Below are positions 1-6,800 of a stretch of DNA of 7,182 bases, piece after piece. The DNA is from Deltaproteobacteria bacterium (GTDB taxonomy: Bacteria; Desulfobacterota; Desulfarculia; Adiutricales; Adiutricaceae). The DNA is taken from assembly GCA_031278835.1 (NCBI GenBank), contig JAITJP010000101.1, forward strand, positions 1 through 7,182, written 5' to 3'. The notes below the pieces were generated by a model. That model was not told the DNA's origin and did not search any database. It saw nothing but the letters and a program-made list of their open reading frames with translations. Position 1 is the first letter of the stretch; each line of letters begins with the position of its first letter. Made by a program: the position numbers and the translations under genes.

Positions 1-373
1 GTTTAAGGGTATTTTATCAAGGAAATTTTATTTTAAAAAGATAAATAATAAGGTTGGCTGGATGGGCGCTGATTTAGGCTTAAGTAGGGGATATTTTTCA
101 GTAATTTTGTAAAAAAAACCCACGGGCTTTTTAATTCCCGTGGGGCCTACAATATTGTTTATCACCATGTGCTGAAACAAGTTTATCAAAATTAAAAAAA
201 AAGGCCAAGCGATATTTTTTTTCGTAAGAATTTCAGTGGTTAAAATGAGAGGGCCGTTGGCAAGGTTAGCTATTTTAGTTAATAAATTGAATTGTCCCTT
301 GGCAAGGAAGATTTTGCCCTAGGCGGGCCATAATAAAACCGATTAAGGGGTTTTTGGGGGATGGTTAATTTAA
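1..373. other. Non-coding spacer downstream of the sugar-acid kinase gene
   Basis: This AT-rich stretch has no convincing reading frame on either strand. Its one clear element is the intrinsic terminator at 111-144, annotated separately. Minor features are a weak dyad in which TTGTTT and AAACAA flank a loop of about 16 nt (about 155-180), an A run near 194-202, a T run near 215-222, and the 9-mer TTGGCAAGG near 257 and again near 299. I assign no function to these. Nothing indicates a plus-strand gene entering from the left edge. Confidence 0.6.
111..144 (-). terminator. Rho-independent terminator ending the leftward transcript
   Basis: Read on the minus strand, a perfect 8-bp stem (CCCACGGG at 137-144 with CCCGTGGG at 119-126) closes a 10-nt loop and is followed at once by eight T residues (plus-strand A run 111-118). 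This is a textbook intrinsic terminator. It lies about 230 bases past the kinase stop codon and no other minus-strand gene intervenes, so it most likely ends the kinase transcript. The plus-strand orientation lacks a T tract after the stem. Confidence 0.85.
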
Positions 374-1612
374 TCACCAGTCGTCTTCGGTGGTCAGTTC
401 TTCGAACAATTGGCTTAAGGTCTCCGGCTCCCCGTAGTCGGCCGGTTTGGTCAAGATGGACAGAGGTCCGGACGAAGAAAAAACCACCCCGTGGCTTAGA
501 TCGGAGCGGATCCAGATTTCGTGAATATTTAGGGCTTTTAGGGTGGTCTTGGCCAGATCCCCACCCGAGAGAAAGATGGTATTGAACTGGCGGTTTTTAA
601 CCAGATCGGCGGCCAGAACTCCGAATTTTTCGTTTATGGCCGTCAGGGGATATTTTTCCTTAAACTTTTCATCATTACCCTTATCGGGCAAAGTTAGGAT
701 TAAGGGTAGGCCTGGTGGCAGTAAGGGGATGGTCTGGCCCAGATCGTTAAAAAGGGCCTCAACCTTGATGGTGTAAATTTCGCCCTTTCGTTCCTTGGCC
801 AGAACTTCAAATTGTTTTTGAAGTTTTTTTGAGTATGAGCCGCCAAAGAAAACGATTGGGGGACTGGGGGTGGGCGGGTGAAACTCGTCATCCAACCAGT
901 TATGATTTTTAACGGCAAACAGATCGGCCAAGATGGCCGCCAATCCCGAAGATCCGGAAAACAAAATTCTATCGGCTAAATCTCGGGTTCCCTTGGCCAA
1001 TAAATCCAAGTCATAATCGTATTCAGCGTCACAGGCCACGATAAATTTTTTGCCCTTGGCCAGAAAACCATTTATCTGTTGCTTGATGGCCTCCGGCCCT
1101 TCGCGGACTTCGTTAAGCTCAATGGTTTCCACCCTCAAATCGTGATCTTGGCTAAGGATGTTTTTTAAACGAGAGTCCAAAACCGGGGTAATGGGATCTT
1201 GTCCGTACTGGGTGGTGTGCACGGGTTTATGGTCGATGCGGTGAATGCCGTTAATGGTGACTCGGCCAAACTCCGGGTGGGCCGGGGCCACCAAAGCGAA
1301 ATCAAGATCATCGAAGGCCTTTAAAAACGAGGAGATCTCCAGACCGATAAATCCCCTAAGGCAGCTATCGATCCTTTTAAAGATGATCTTGGGTCTTCGA
1401 TCGTTTAGAAGTGACTTAACTTTGGCCAGGGTCTCGGGAATGGTCAAGGGGTCCTTGGCCCGGGTATTAGTATTAACCGTGACCACCCCTTTGACGCCGT
1501 CCCAATCGGCCCCATTTAAATGGACCAGTTTCACCGGTCCGTTATTGGAAAACTTGGACCCCGTGTCAGCGGAGCCGGTCAGAGTATCGGCGATGATAAG
1601 CGTTTCAATCAT
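374..1612 (-). CDS. Four-carbon acid sugar kinase family protein (DUF1537 / OtnK-like), divergent
   Basis: A 412-residue soluble protein, close to the usual length of this family. Characterised members phosphorylate four-carbon sugar acids such as threonate and erythronate with ATP. Visible family motifs are IADTLTGSAD (7-16), FKRIDSCLRG (78-87), APAHPEFGR followed by an NGIH segment (109-124), DPITPV (139-144), the glycine-rich SGSSGLA (219-225), GGSYS (257-261) opening the nucleotide-binding half, and SGGD (349-352) with a KPADYGEP segment (389-396) near the end. The usual IADDLTG has Thr in place of the second Asp (residue 10), and the usual C-terminal Lys-Gly/Ser-Gly/Asn-Phe-Gly reads Lys-Pro-Ala-Asp-Tyr-Gly. 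Substrate choice may therefore differ, or activity may be reduced. The ATG at 1612 puts the IAD motif at the expected N-terminus. The only Shine-Dalgarno candidate is GGAG (1624-1627), a rather long 11 nt upstream. No partner dehydrogenase, aldolase or isomerase of the pathway lies in the window. The family call is firm; the substrate is unknown. Confidence 0.88.
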   Translation of the reverse strand: MIETLIIADTLTGSADTGSKFSNNGPVKLVHLNGADWDGVKGVVTVNTNTRAKDPLTIPETLAKVKSLLNDRRPKIIFKRIDSCLRGFIGLEISSFLKAFDDLDFALVAPAHPEFGRVTINGIHRIDHKPVHTTQYGQDPITPVLDSRLKNILSQDHDLRVETIELNEVREGPEAIKQQINGFLAKGKKFIVACDAEYDYDLDLLAKGTRDLADRILFSGSSGLAAILADLFAVKNHNWLDDEFHPPTPSPPIVFFGGSYSKKLQKQFEVLAKERKGEIYTIKVEALFNDLGQTIPLLPPGLPLILTLPDKGNDEKFKEKYPLTAINEKFGVLAADLVKNRQFNTIFLSGGDLAKTTLKALNIHEIWIRSDLSHGVVFSSSGPLSILTKPADYGEPETLSQLFEELTTEDDW

Positions 1613-1872
1613 GATGCGATTTACTCCAAAGCCAAATAAGGCGCCGAAAAATTCCAGAAAAGCAAAAGCTAAAAATTAAAGCTTAATTGTTAAATAACCT
1701 AGCCGTTGGCGGTAAGTAAAAAAAATTCTCCGGCCAAATTTTTTATTTTTTTAATTTTTTGACCGTGGCCCTGGCTTAAAAAACCAAAAATCAAAAAGCT
1801 CTCCCAGCCTCACCAATAGGCCAATAATCGGTCTAATTGGCCCCTAGCGGCCGGTCTGGGCCAAATGGCTAT

Positions 1873-1902
1873 AAAAAGCCTGGGCTTAAGGGCCCAAGGG
1901 CT
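1873..1902 (-). terminator. Candidate intrinsic terminator or attenuator upstream of the kinase gene
   Basis: On the minus strand AGCC (1902-1899) and TGGGC (1896-1892) pair with GCCCA (1885-1881) and GGCT (1880-1877), with a 2-nt bulge and a 6-nt loop. The last stem base begins a run of five T residues (plus-strand A 1873-1877). Nine base pairs plus a short T tract is compatible with termination, though the bulge and the modest T tract weaken it. It lies 265 bases before the kinase start, so it could end a small transcript or act as a leader attenuator. Confidence 0.4.
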
Positions 1903-2075
1903 CTGGGGCCTCAATAGGGCCCTTTAAAGACGATCGGGCCAAAAGGCCCTTCGAGCTCAAGGTTCACTTCAAAGCGGGGGAGCAAAATTAGGCCAATGGA
2001 TAGGCCTTTATATAGCCCTTTAAATGTTCTTATATGAGCGCCTGTTTAAAATAATTTGGTCAAAAATCAATAAAA

Positions 2076-2089
2076 TTATCTATAGATAA
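2076..2089. repeat. 14-bp perfect palindrome TTATCTATAGATAA
   Basis: TTATCTATAGATAA equals its own reverse complement across all 14 bases. It sits in an AT-rich stretch downstream (leftward) of the promoter-like site at 2123-2150. It could be a protein-binding operator or, in RNA, part of a larger fold. Perfect 14-bp palindromes are uncommon by chance in 7 kb, but AT-rich ones less so. No known regulator is recognised. Confidence 0.4.
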
Positions 2090-2122
2090 CCTGTAGAAAA
2101 ATTAGTGCAATTTTTATCTGTC

Positions 2123-2150
2123 TTTAGATTTACCAATATGCCGATGTCAA
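2123..2150 (-). promoter_or_regulatory. Candidate sigma-70-type promoter reading toward the kinase
   Basis: On the minus strand a consensus -35 box TTGACA (2150-2145) is followed, after 16 nt, by TCTAAA (2128-2123), a 4-of-6 match to TATAAT that lacks the important A at position two. The 10-bp palindrome CAAGCGCTTG (2148-2157) overlaps the -35 box and could be an operator. The site lies just past the candidate terminator at 2185-2209, which is where a new transcription unit would start. Its transcript would have a leader of about 500 nt before the kinase start. Confidence 0.4.
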
Positions 2151-2184
2151 GCGCTTGTAAAATTAAAACGACTTGAGAGAGGCC

Positions 2185-2209
2185 AAAAAACCAAAGGGCT
2201 CACCCTTTG
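2185..2209 (-). terminator. Candidate intrinsic terminator for the sensor/regulator transcript
   Basis: On the minus strand CAAAGGG (2209-2203) pairs perfectly with CCCTTTG (2198-2192) across the 4-nt loop TGAG. One G and then six T residues follow (plus-strand A run 2185-2190). Stem length, tight loop and T run fit a Rho-independent terminator. It lies about 345 bases past the regulator stop codon, which is far, so the transcript would carry a long structured 3' tail. Confidence 0.55.
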
Positions 2210-2276
2210 ATGATATCGAATTTTGTTCTTAATATCCAGAGCCTTTTTGAAATTCGTCTTTTTAGCCCAAAGGCCA

Positions 2277-2297
2277 TTGAGCCCCCGGGGGGCTCAA
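2277..2297. repeat. GC-rich inverted repeat, TTGAGCCC / GGGCTCAA
   Basis: An 8-bp perfect stem (2277-2284 with 2290-2297) closes the loop CCGGG; as a DNA dyad it runs almost through its centre. On the plus strand it is followed by A residues and then six T residues. On the minus strand the T run comes before the stem. It is therefore not a standard terminator in either direction, though it could stabilise an RNA 3' region or form a cruciform. Confidence 0.5.
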
Positions 2298-2337
2298 AAA
2301 AAATTTTTTCATAAATTTCCTGAAATGTTTAAGATTA

Positions 2338-2367
2338 TGGGCCGGGCTGGTCAGAGAGCCCGGCCCA
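2338..2367. repeat. 11-bp perfect GC-rich hairpin without a T tail
   Basis: TGGGCCGGGCT (2338-2348) and AGCCCGGCCCA (2357-2367) are exact reverse complements around the 8-nt loop GGTCAGAG. This is the most stable hairpin in the window. Neither strand has a proper T tract after it; the minus strand continues ATAATCTT. It lies about 190 bases past the regulator stop codon and may protect or process the 3' end of that transcript, which is inference. Confidence 0.6.
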
Positions 2368-2402
2368 GGGCTAGCGGCATTAAGGGCAGAAAAAAAAACT
2401 TC

Positions 2403-2473
2403 TTTTTTTTCGTGGGGCCCGGGACTGGGCCAGAGGGGAAAAACTTTTTTTTCGTGGGGCCCGGGACTGGGCC
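2403..2473. repeat. Tandem duplication: 29-nt unit, 42-bp period, two perfect copies
   Basis: Copies at 2403-2431 and 2445-2473 are identical over 29 bases. Each has eight T residues, then CGTGGGG, then CCCGGGACTGGGCC. Within each copy GGCCC and GGGCC can pair around a 6-nt loop. Each copy is also preceded by an A run and C-containing link, giving an A-run/T-run hairpin at its left side. The 42-bp period is a multiple of three, so in one frame it encodes a short Phe/Gly/Pro repeat, but that frame has no other sign of being a gene. Two perfect copies suggest a recent duplication by slippage or recombination. Confidence 0.8.
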
Positions 2474-2554
2474 GGGAAGGTTAGCCTCCCAGGGCTGGAC
2501 CGCGATGGTCGAAAGGATCGTTTTGATGGCCTTGGCCGGCACCAATTGGTTGAA

Positions 2555-3634
2555 TTAACAGGCCTCATGGAGTGAGATCTCGGCGAATTTATGGGCGACT
2601 TTTTCAAAGACGCCGACCAGGGAAGCGTCAAAGTGAGAGCCGGCCCCCTCACAGATTATGCTTATGGCCTTGTCCACGGGCATGGGCGGCTTATAGGGCC
2701 GCTGGGAAATTAGGGCGTCAAAGACGTCGGCGATGGCCATTAAGCGGCCCTCCAGGGGGATGTCAAAGCCGGCTAGGCCTTTTGGGTAACCGCTACCATC
2801 CCACTTTTCATGATGGGTGCCGGCAAAGATGGCGGCGTGGTAAAGGTACTTGTGTTCGGAAGTCTTGTCAGCGATCTTATTGATGGCCTCAACCCCGTAG
2901 GTGACGTGTTTCTTCATTTGCTCAAATTCATCGTCGTCTAATTTGCCTGGCTTATTTAGGATGGCGTCGCTGATGGCGATTTTGCCCACGTCATGGAGTT
3001 GCGATGATTGGAGAAAAAAGTTCATGTCCCAACTAAGGACCTCCTCTAGGTAGAGTTTTTCCTCAAGCATCTGGGCCACCAAGACTTCAAGATACATCTT
3101 GGTCCGGGTGACATGACCGCCGGTCATATTGTCCCTAAACTCAACCATCTCGGCCAGGGTGGAAAGAACGGCGTTTTGGAGGTCAAAGACTTCTTCGGTT
3201 TTCTGGTCAACCATGGCCTGCAAGTTTTCATTGTAATTTTTTAGTTCGGCCTTTTGGCTGACTATGAGTAGATGATTTTCGATCCTTTTTAAGAGCAAGG
3301 GGGCGGAAAAGGGTTTAATGACATAGTCAATGGCCCCCAGGCTTAAGCCTTCCAGTTCACTGTTTTCGTCATTCATGGAGGTTAGAAAGATTACCGGAAT
3401 GTCGGTAAATCGCTGATTGGCCTTAAGTTTTTTTATGGCCTCGTAGCCGTTCATCTCGGGCATCATGACGTCCAGGAGAATTAAGGCCGGGGTCACGTGC
3501 TCCATTAAGTCAAAAAGTTTGGCCGCCGAGGGAACTGGGTAGACCTCATAGGCCTCCTTAAGCATGTTTTTCCCCATGGCCAGGTTGGCGATGTTGTCGT
3601 CAACCAGCATAATTTTTTTTCTTTTGGGGTCCAT
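2555..3634 (-). CDS. Response regulator with HD-GYP domain (RpfG-type cyclic di-GMP phosphodiesterase)
   Basis: A 359-residue cytoplasmic protein. Residues 6-125 are a receiver domain with the acidic pair Asp12/Asp13, phosphoacceptor Asp55 (in LLDVMMPEMNG), Thr85 and Lys107 (IKPF). A helical linker (about 125-150) leads to an HD-GYP domain (about 152-350). There the metal and substrate residues are all present: HDVGK (214-218), His243, HH (274-275), GSGYP (280-284) and the IADVFDAL segment with Asp303. Such proteins hydrolyse cyclic di-GMP, lowering its level and affecting motility, biofilm or virulence traits. The start at 3634 is supported by AAAGGA (3643-3648), 8 nt upstream, and by the receiver beginning right after it. 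The hybrid kinase encoded 211 bases upstream ends in an HPt domain and is the likely phosphodonor. The ending at residue 359 is normal for the family. It has no DNA-binding domain. Confidence 0.96.
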   Translation of the reverse strand: MDPKRKKIMLVDDNIANLAMGKNMLKEAYEVYPVPSAAKLFDLMEHVTPALILLDVMMPEMNGYEAIKKLKANQRFTDIPVIFLTSMNDENSELEGLSLGAIDYVIKPFSAPLLLKRIENHLLIVSQKAELKNYNENLQAMVDQKTEEVFDLQNAVLSTLAEMVEFRDNMTGGHVTRTKMYLEVLVAQMLEEKLYLEEVLSWDMNFFLQSSQLHDVGKIAISDAILNKPGKLDDDEFEQMKKHVTYGVEAINKIADKTSEHKYLYHAAIFAGTHHEKWDGSGYPKGLAGFDIPLEGRLMAIADVFDALISQRPYKPPMPVDKAISIICEGAGSHFDASLVGVFEKVAHKFAEISLHEAC

Positions 3635-3666
3635 TAAAATGATCCTTTGTTCTGGCCAAGGCGTTA

Positions 3667-3695
3667 ATTAGATCAGAAAAATGAATTCTTATTAA
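3667..3695 (-). promoter_or_regulatory. Candidate promoter for the HD-GYP regulator gene
   Basis: On the minus strand TTAATA (3695-3690, 4 of 6 to TTGACA) and TCTAAT (3672-3667, 5 of 6 to TATAAT) are separated by the ideal 17 nt. Transcription would start near 3660, giving a short leader that carries the ribosome site at 3643-3648. This would let the regulator be made apart from the kinase. AT-rich sequence gives such matches by chance, so support is moderate. Confidence 0.45.
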
Positions 3696-3709
3696 GGGTT
3701 ATTTTTCTA

Positions 3710-3726
3710 ATTACCACCGGGGTAAT
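3710..3726. promoter_or_regulatory. Inverted repeat ATTACC-N5-GGTAAT just upstream of the regulator promoter
   Basis: Perfect 6-bp arms (3710-3715 and 3721-3726) flank ACCGG. Its centre is about 26 bases upstream of the -35 centre of the candidate regulator promoter, a typical activator position. No T tract follows on either strand, so it is not a terminator. The binding protein is unknown. Confidence 0.35.
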
Positions 3727-3738
3727 GTATTTAAAGGT

Positions 3739-3773
3739 CAGTTTGATTTGCGGGGCCCCCTAGTCTTAAACTG
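3739..3773. repeat. Nested dyad CAGTTT / AAACTG centred on GGGGCCCC
   Basis: CAGTTT (3739-3744) and AAACTG (3768-3773) are exact reverse complements. Their shared centre almost coincides with that of the palindrome GGGGCCCC (3752-3759). On the plus strand the outer arm is followed by GTATTTTT, so it could weakly terminate rightward transcription, but no rightward gene is present. On the minus strand it lies 73-107 bases past the kinase stop and has no T tract. It may be a cruciform or binding site. Confidence 0.35.
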
Positions 3774-3845
3774 GTATTTTTCATTATTAACTTATTTAAG
3801 TTTAAATTGTTATTTAAGGCATTAGGGGCCTTATTTTTGGAAATT

Positions 3846-6800
3846 TTAATTAAGGCTCTCTTGGACAGTATCTTTTTGCTGGTCATTGATTGGATAAGCG
3901 CCCTCCAAGCGATCGAGAATTTCTTGAAATTCCATGTGATCGACTCTTTCCCTGAGCCAGTGAGCGATATGGGGATCCACGGAATAGGAAAAACTCTCAA
4001 GTTCTTCGATGGCCTGGTCCACCCCATCCATGTCGTAGGAAGCGCAAGCTTCCTTTAGCTTTTGGAGAATCTCGGGGTCGGGCAAGTCTTTGACCGGCTT
4101 ACTTTCTTGGGCCTCATTTCTGGTCAGTATTTCTTCAAGGGCTTGGGTAAGTCCGGTCACGGCCGTTAAAAACAGCGGGTTATAGTTCTTAACGTATTCC
4201 AGGTCACCGGCGGCGGCCTTGTGTTCCAGGTTTTCGGCCAGCTGGCCAACTTCCTTGGCGCAGATGCCGTAGCTACTGCTTTTGACCCCGTGTATGGAGA
4301 TGATGTAGTTTTGGAGATCCTCGTAATTGGGCTCGGTTAACTGGTCCATGAGCTCCTGGACGCTTTGGGCATAGGATCTTATGACTTCCAGATAGATTTC
4401 CTTGTCGCCGGAAAAACGCTTCAAGCCTTCCTTAACGTCCAGGCCATGGAGCGTAGCCAGGGTTTCAACTTCATCCTTGGGAGTTTGTTGGCCGTTGTCA
4501 GAGCCGTTGGCCCCTTTGGAGTCGTTTTGGGCGGCCTCGTTTGAGCCGGAGACTTTTGGAGCCTCCCCCTTTAAAGGCGGGCCTTTTGGAGAGGCGCCTT
4601 GGGCGGCCTTGGTCTGGGCCTCAAATTCTTTGTTTGAGACGGACATGGCGCTGGAAACTATTTCATTGACCTCGGCTTCTTCGGCTTCGAGCTTGGCTAG
4701 GTAAGCGGCTTCCTTGTCCTTGTTTCTGACGTATTGCCTTAGGACCAGATCCATGCGTTTCATTTCAATGGGCTTGGTCAGAAAGGCTTGAAAACCATTT
4801 TCCAAGAACATTTTCTCGTTTCCGACAATGGCGTTGGCCGTTAAGGCGATGATGGGGATATTTCTGGCGTAATCGGTTCCGATGGTTTCGCGGATGCGGT
4901 GGGTGGCCTCAATGCCGTCCATGCCGGGCATCATGTGATCCATGAAAACGGCGTCATAGAGGACCTTTTGGTCAGAGAGTAAGTCTATGGCCGCTTGGCC
5001 GCTGGTGGCGCAATCTATCTGCATGCCGTAAGGCTTTAACATGCCCCGGGCCACGTCCAGGTTGGCCTTGACGTCATCGACCACCAAGACCCGGGCGTAG
5101 GGCAGGGCGGTGATGGACATGTCGTTTGATAAGGTCCGGCTTTGACGCAGTTCAAAGTTTTCCAAATTGTCGGCCACGTTTTTGCCGATGGGCACTTCGG
5201 TGACGAATTTTTGCTTGATGGTGATGGAGAAAGTCGAGCCATAGCCGTATTGGCTTTCAACCTTAATGGTCCCGTCCATCATGTCAACCAGTCGCCGGGT
5301 TATGGCCAGACCCAGGCCGGTGCCTTCGATCTTGCGATTGCTCTTGGTATCGAGCTGGCTGTATTCCGAGAAAAGTTTGTTAAGATCTTCGGGCTTAATG
5401 CCAATGCCGGTGTCTTTGACCGTAACGGTTAGGAAGAAATCCGAACCATCCCTTTTGCCGGTGACCGAGAGATCGACGTTGCCTTCCATGGTGTATTTAA
5501 AAGCGTTGCTTAAAAGGTTATTTATTAATTGCTTGATTCTTAATTCATCGCCAAAAAGCCGGCTGGGTAATTTTGAGTCAAGTTCAAGGCCAAATTCTAT
5601 GGGTTTATCGGTGATGCGGATTAGGTTAACCGTGACCGTGTCGTTAATTAAGCTGGCCAGGTCGTAGTCCACCGGGATAAGATCAAATTTGCCGGCCTCA
5701 ATTTTGGTGATGTCCAGAATGTCGTTTACTATGCCCAGGAGAATCAAACCAGCCGAATGAATTTTTTGTAAACTGTCTTCGAGCTCGTCTTCTTCGGTAT
5801 GGCCGTGAATGATCAGTTCCGAAAAGCCAATAATGGCGTTTAAGGGGGTTCTCATCTCATGGCTCATGTTGGCCAAAAAGGTGGTCTTGGCCTCGGAGGC
5901 GGTTTTGGCCTCGGCCGAGAGTTCGGCCACCTTGGCGTATTGGTATTCAATGGTCTTAAATTGCTTGTCCAAAATTCCCGAGGCCCAAAAGGCCAATAAA
6001 GCGCCTAGGCTTACGAACAATATGGTCATGATCAACATGCCCCGATCAACCTGAGCGGCCGGCGATTCGGCCAAGGGCGAACTGACCCCCAAAACCCAGC
6101 CCACCTGCTCTGAGGAGAGATGAGTAAATACCACAAGCCTTTCCTGGCCCTCCAAGGTATAGCGTCCGCTGCCAGAGGGGTATTTAAGCATTCTCCTGGC
6201 AAAGGCTTGGGTGGAGAGCAGGGCGTCGCTTTGGCCGGGATCCCAAAGGGGGTTGTAACGGTTGCCTACGTAATAGCGCCTATTGTTGGCAATGACCGTG
6301 CCTTCTCTATCGAGGATAAAAATCGAGCCGCTCTTCCAGAGCTGGTAATCGTCAAGAAGATTGGAGAAATACCAGCCAGAGATGGTCACCGACATAATCA
6401 TGTTCGAAACCGGGACCAGGATATAGAAAACCAATTCCCCGGTCGGGTCTTGCCTGGTGGTGGTGATGAGCGATTCGCCGTTAAAGGAACGCCTGGAATA
6501 ATCACCAAAAAGCAGATCCGGCCCGGCCTGAGGGTAGCCGTATCCGGCCACGACCATGCCGCTGCGGGCGATGACCGAAATGGCCTTAAAATCGATGTTT
6601 TTACTGGTTTCGTCGCGCAGAATTCTCTGCCAATTTTCCAAGGGGGCCGCCTTTAACCGATTGACTATGGCGTTGGCTCGGGTCACCAGTAGGTTTATTT
6701 CACTGGAAACGTAGTGGTCAGCGATATCCTTGATAACGTTAAGGTTACCCATTACCGTTTGTTCGATGCCCGTTCTTATGAAATACAAGCTGGTTCCAAT

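Larger units (their letters stand above)
1613..2554. other. 942-bp structured intergenic region
   Basis: No reading frame here looks like a real protein. The half near the kinase (1613-1800) is dominated by A and T homopolymers. The stretch 1800-2020 is rich in GGCC and GGGCCC, with small hairpins such as GGGCC-AAAA-GGCCC (1936-1949). The part from 2160 to 2480 holds a candidate terminator, two GC-rich perfect hairpins and a tandem duplication. The named elements are annotated separately. The alternation of strong dyads with A/T tracts suggests RNA-level or DNA-level structure and not a decayed gene, but no known RNA family is recognised. Confidence 0.6.

Noticed and set aside
361..376. ATGGTTAATT near the kinase stop resembling part of the 35-bp edge repeat
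   Set aside because: Only a 10-base exact match in AT-rich sequence, overlapping a stop codon; chance is the simplest explanation.
1245..1679. 144-codon open frame on the plus strand
   Set aside because: Mostly antisense to the N-terminal half of the sugar-acid kinase, basic low-quality composition and no family motifs.
2541..2550. Palindrome ACCAATTGGT just after the regulator stop
   Set aside because: A single 10-bp palindrome with no T tract, promoter or second copy near it; too weak to call a site.
2223..2558. 111-codon plus-strand frame with a Phe/Gly/Pro repeat
   Set aside because: The repeat comes from the 42-bp DNA duplication. There is no convincing ribosome site and no similarity to a known protein type.
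2380..2652. 90-codon minus-strand frame overlapping the end of the regulator gene
   Set aside because: Out of frame with the well-supported HD-GYP gene, Ser/Arg/Pro-rich composition typical of shadow frames.
3818..3836. AAGGC/GCCTT hairpin followed by ATTTTT on the plus strand
   Set aside because: Only five base pairs and no rightward gene to terminate.
6120..6656. 178-codon open frame on the plus strand
   Set aside because: It lies wholly antisense to the Cache region of the sensor kinase, has no recognisable domain or ribosome site, and is a mirror of the real gene's codon bias.
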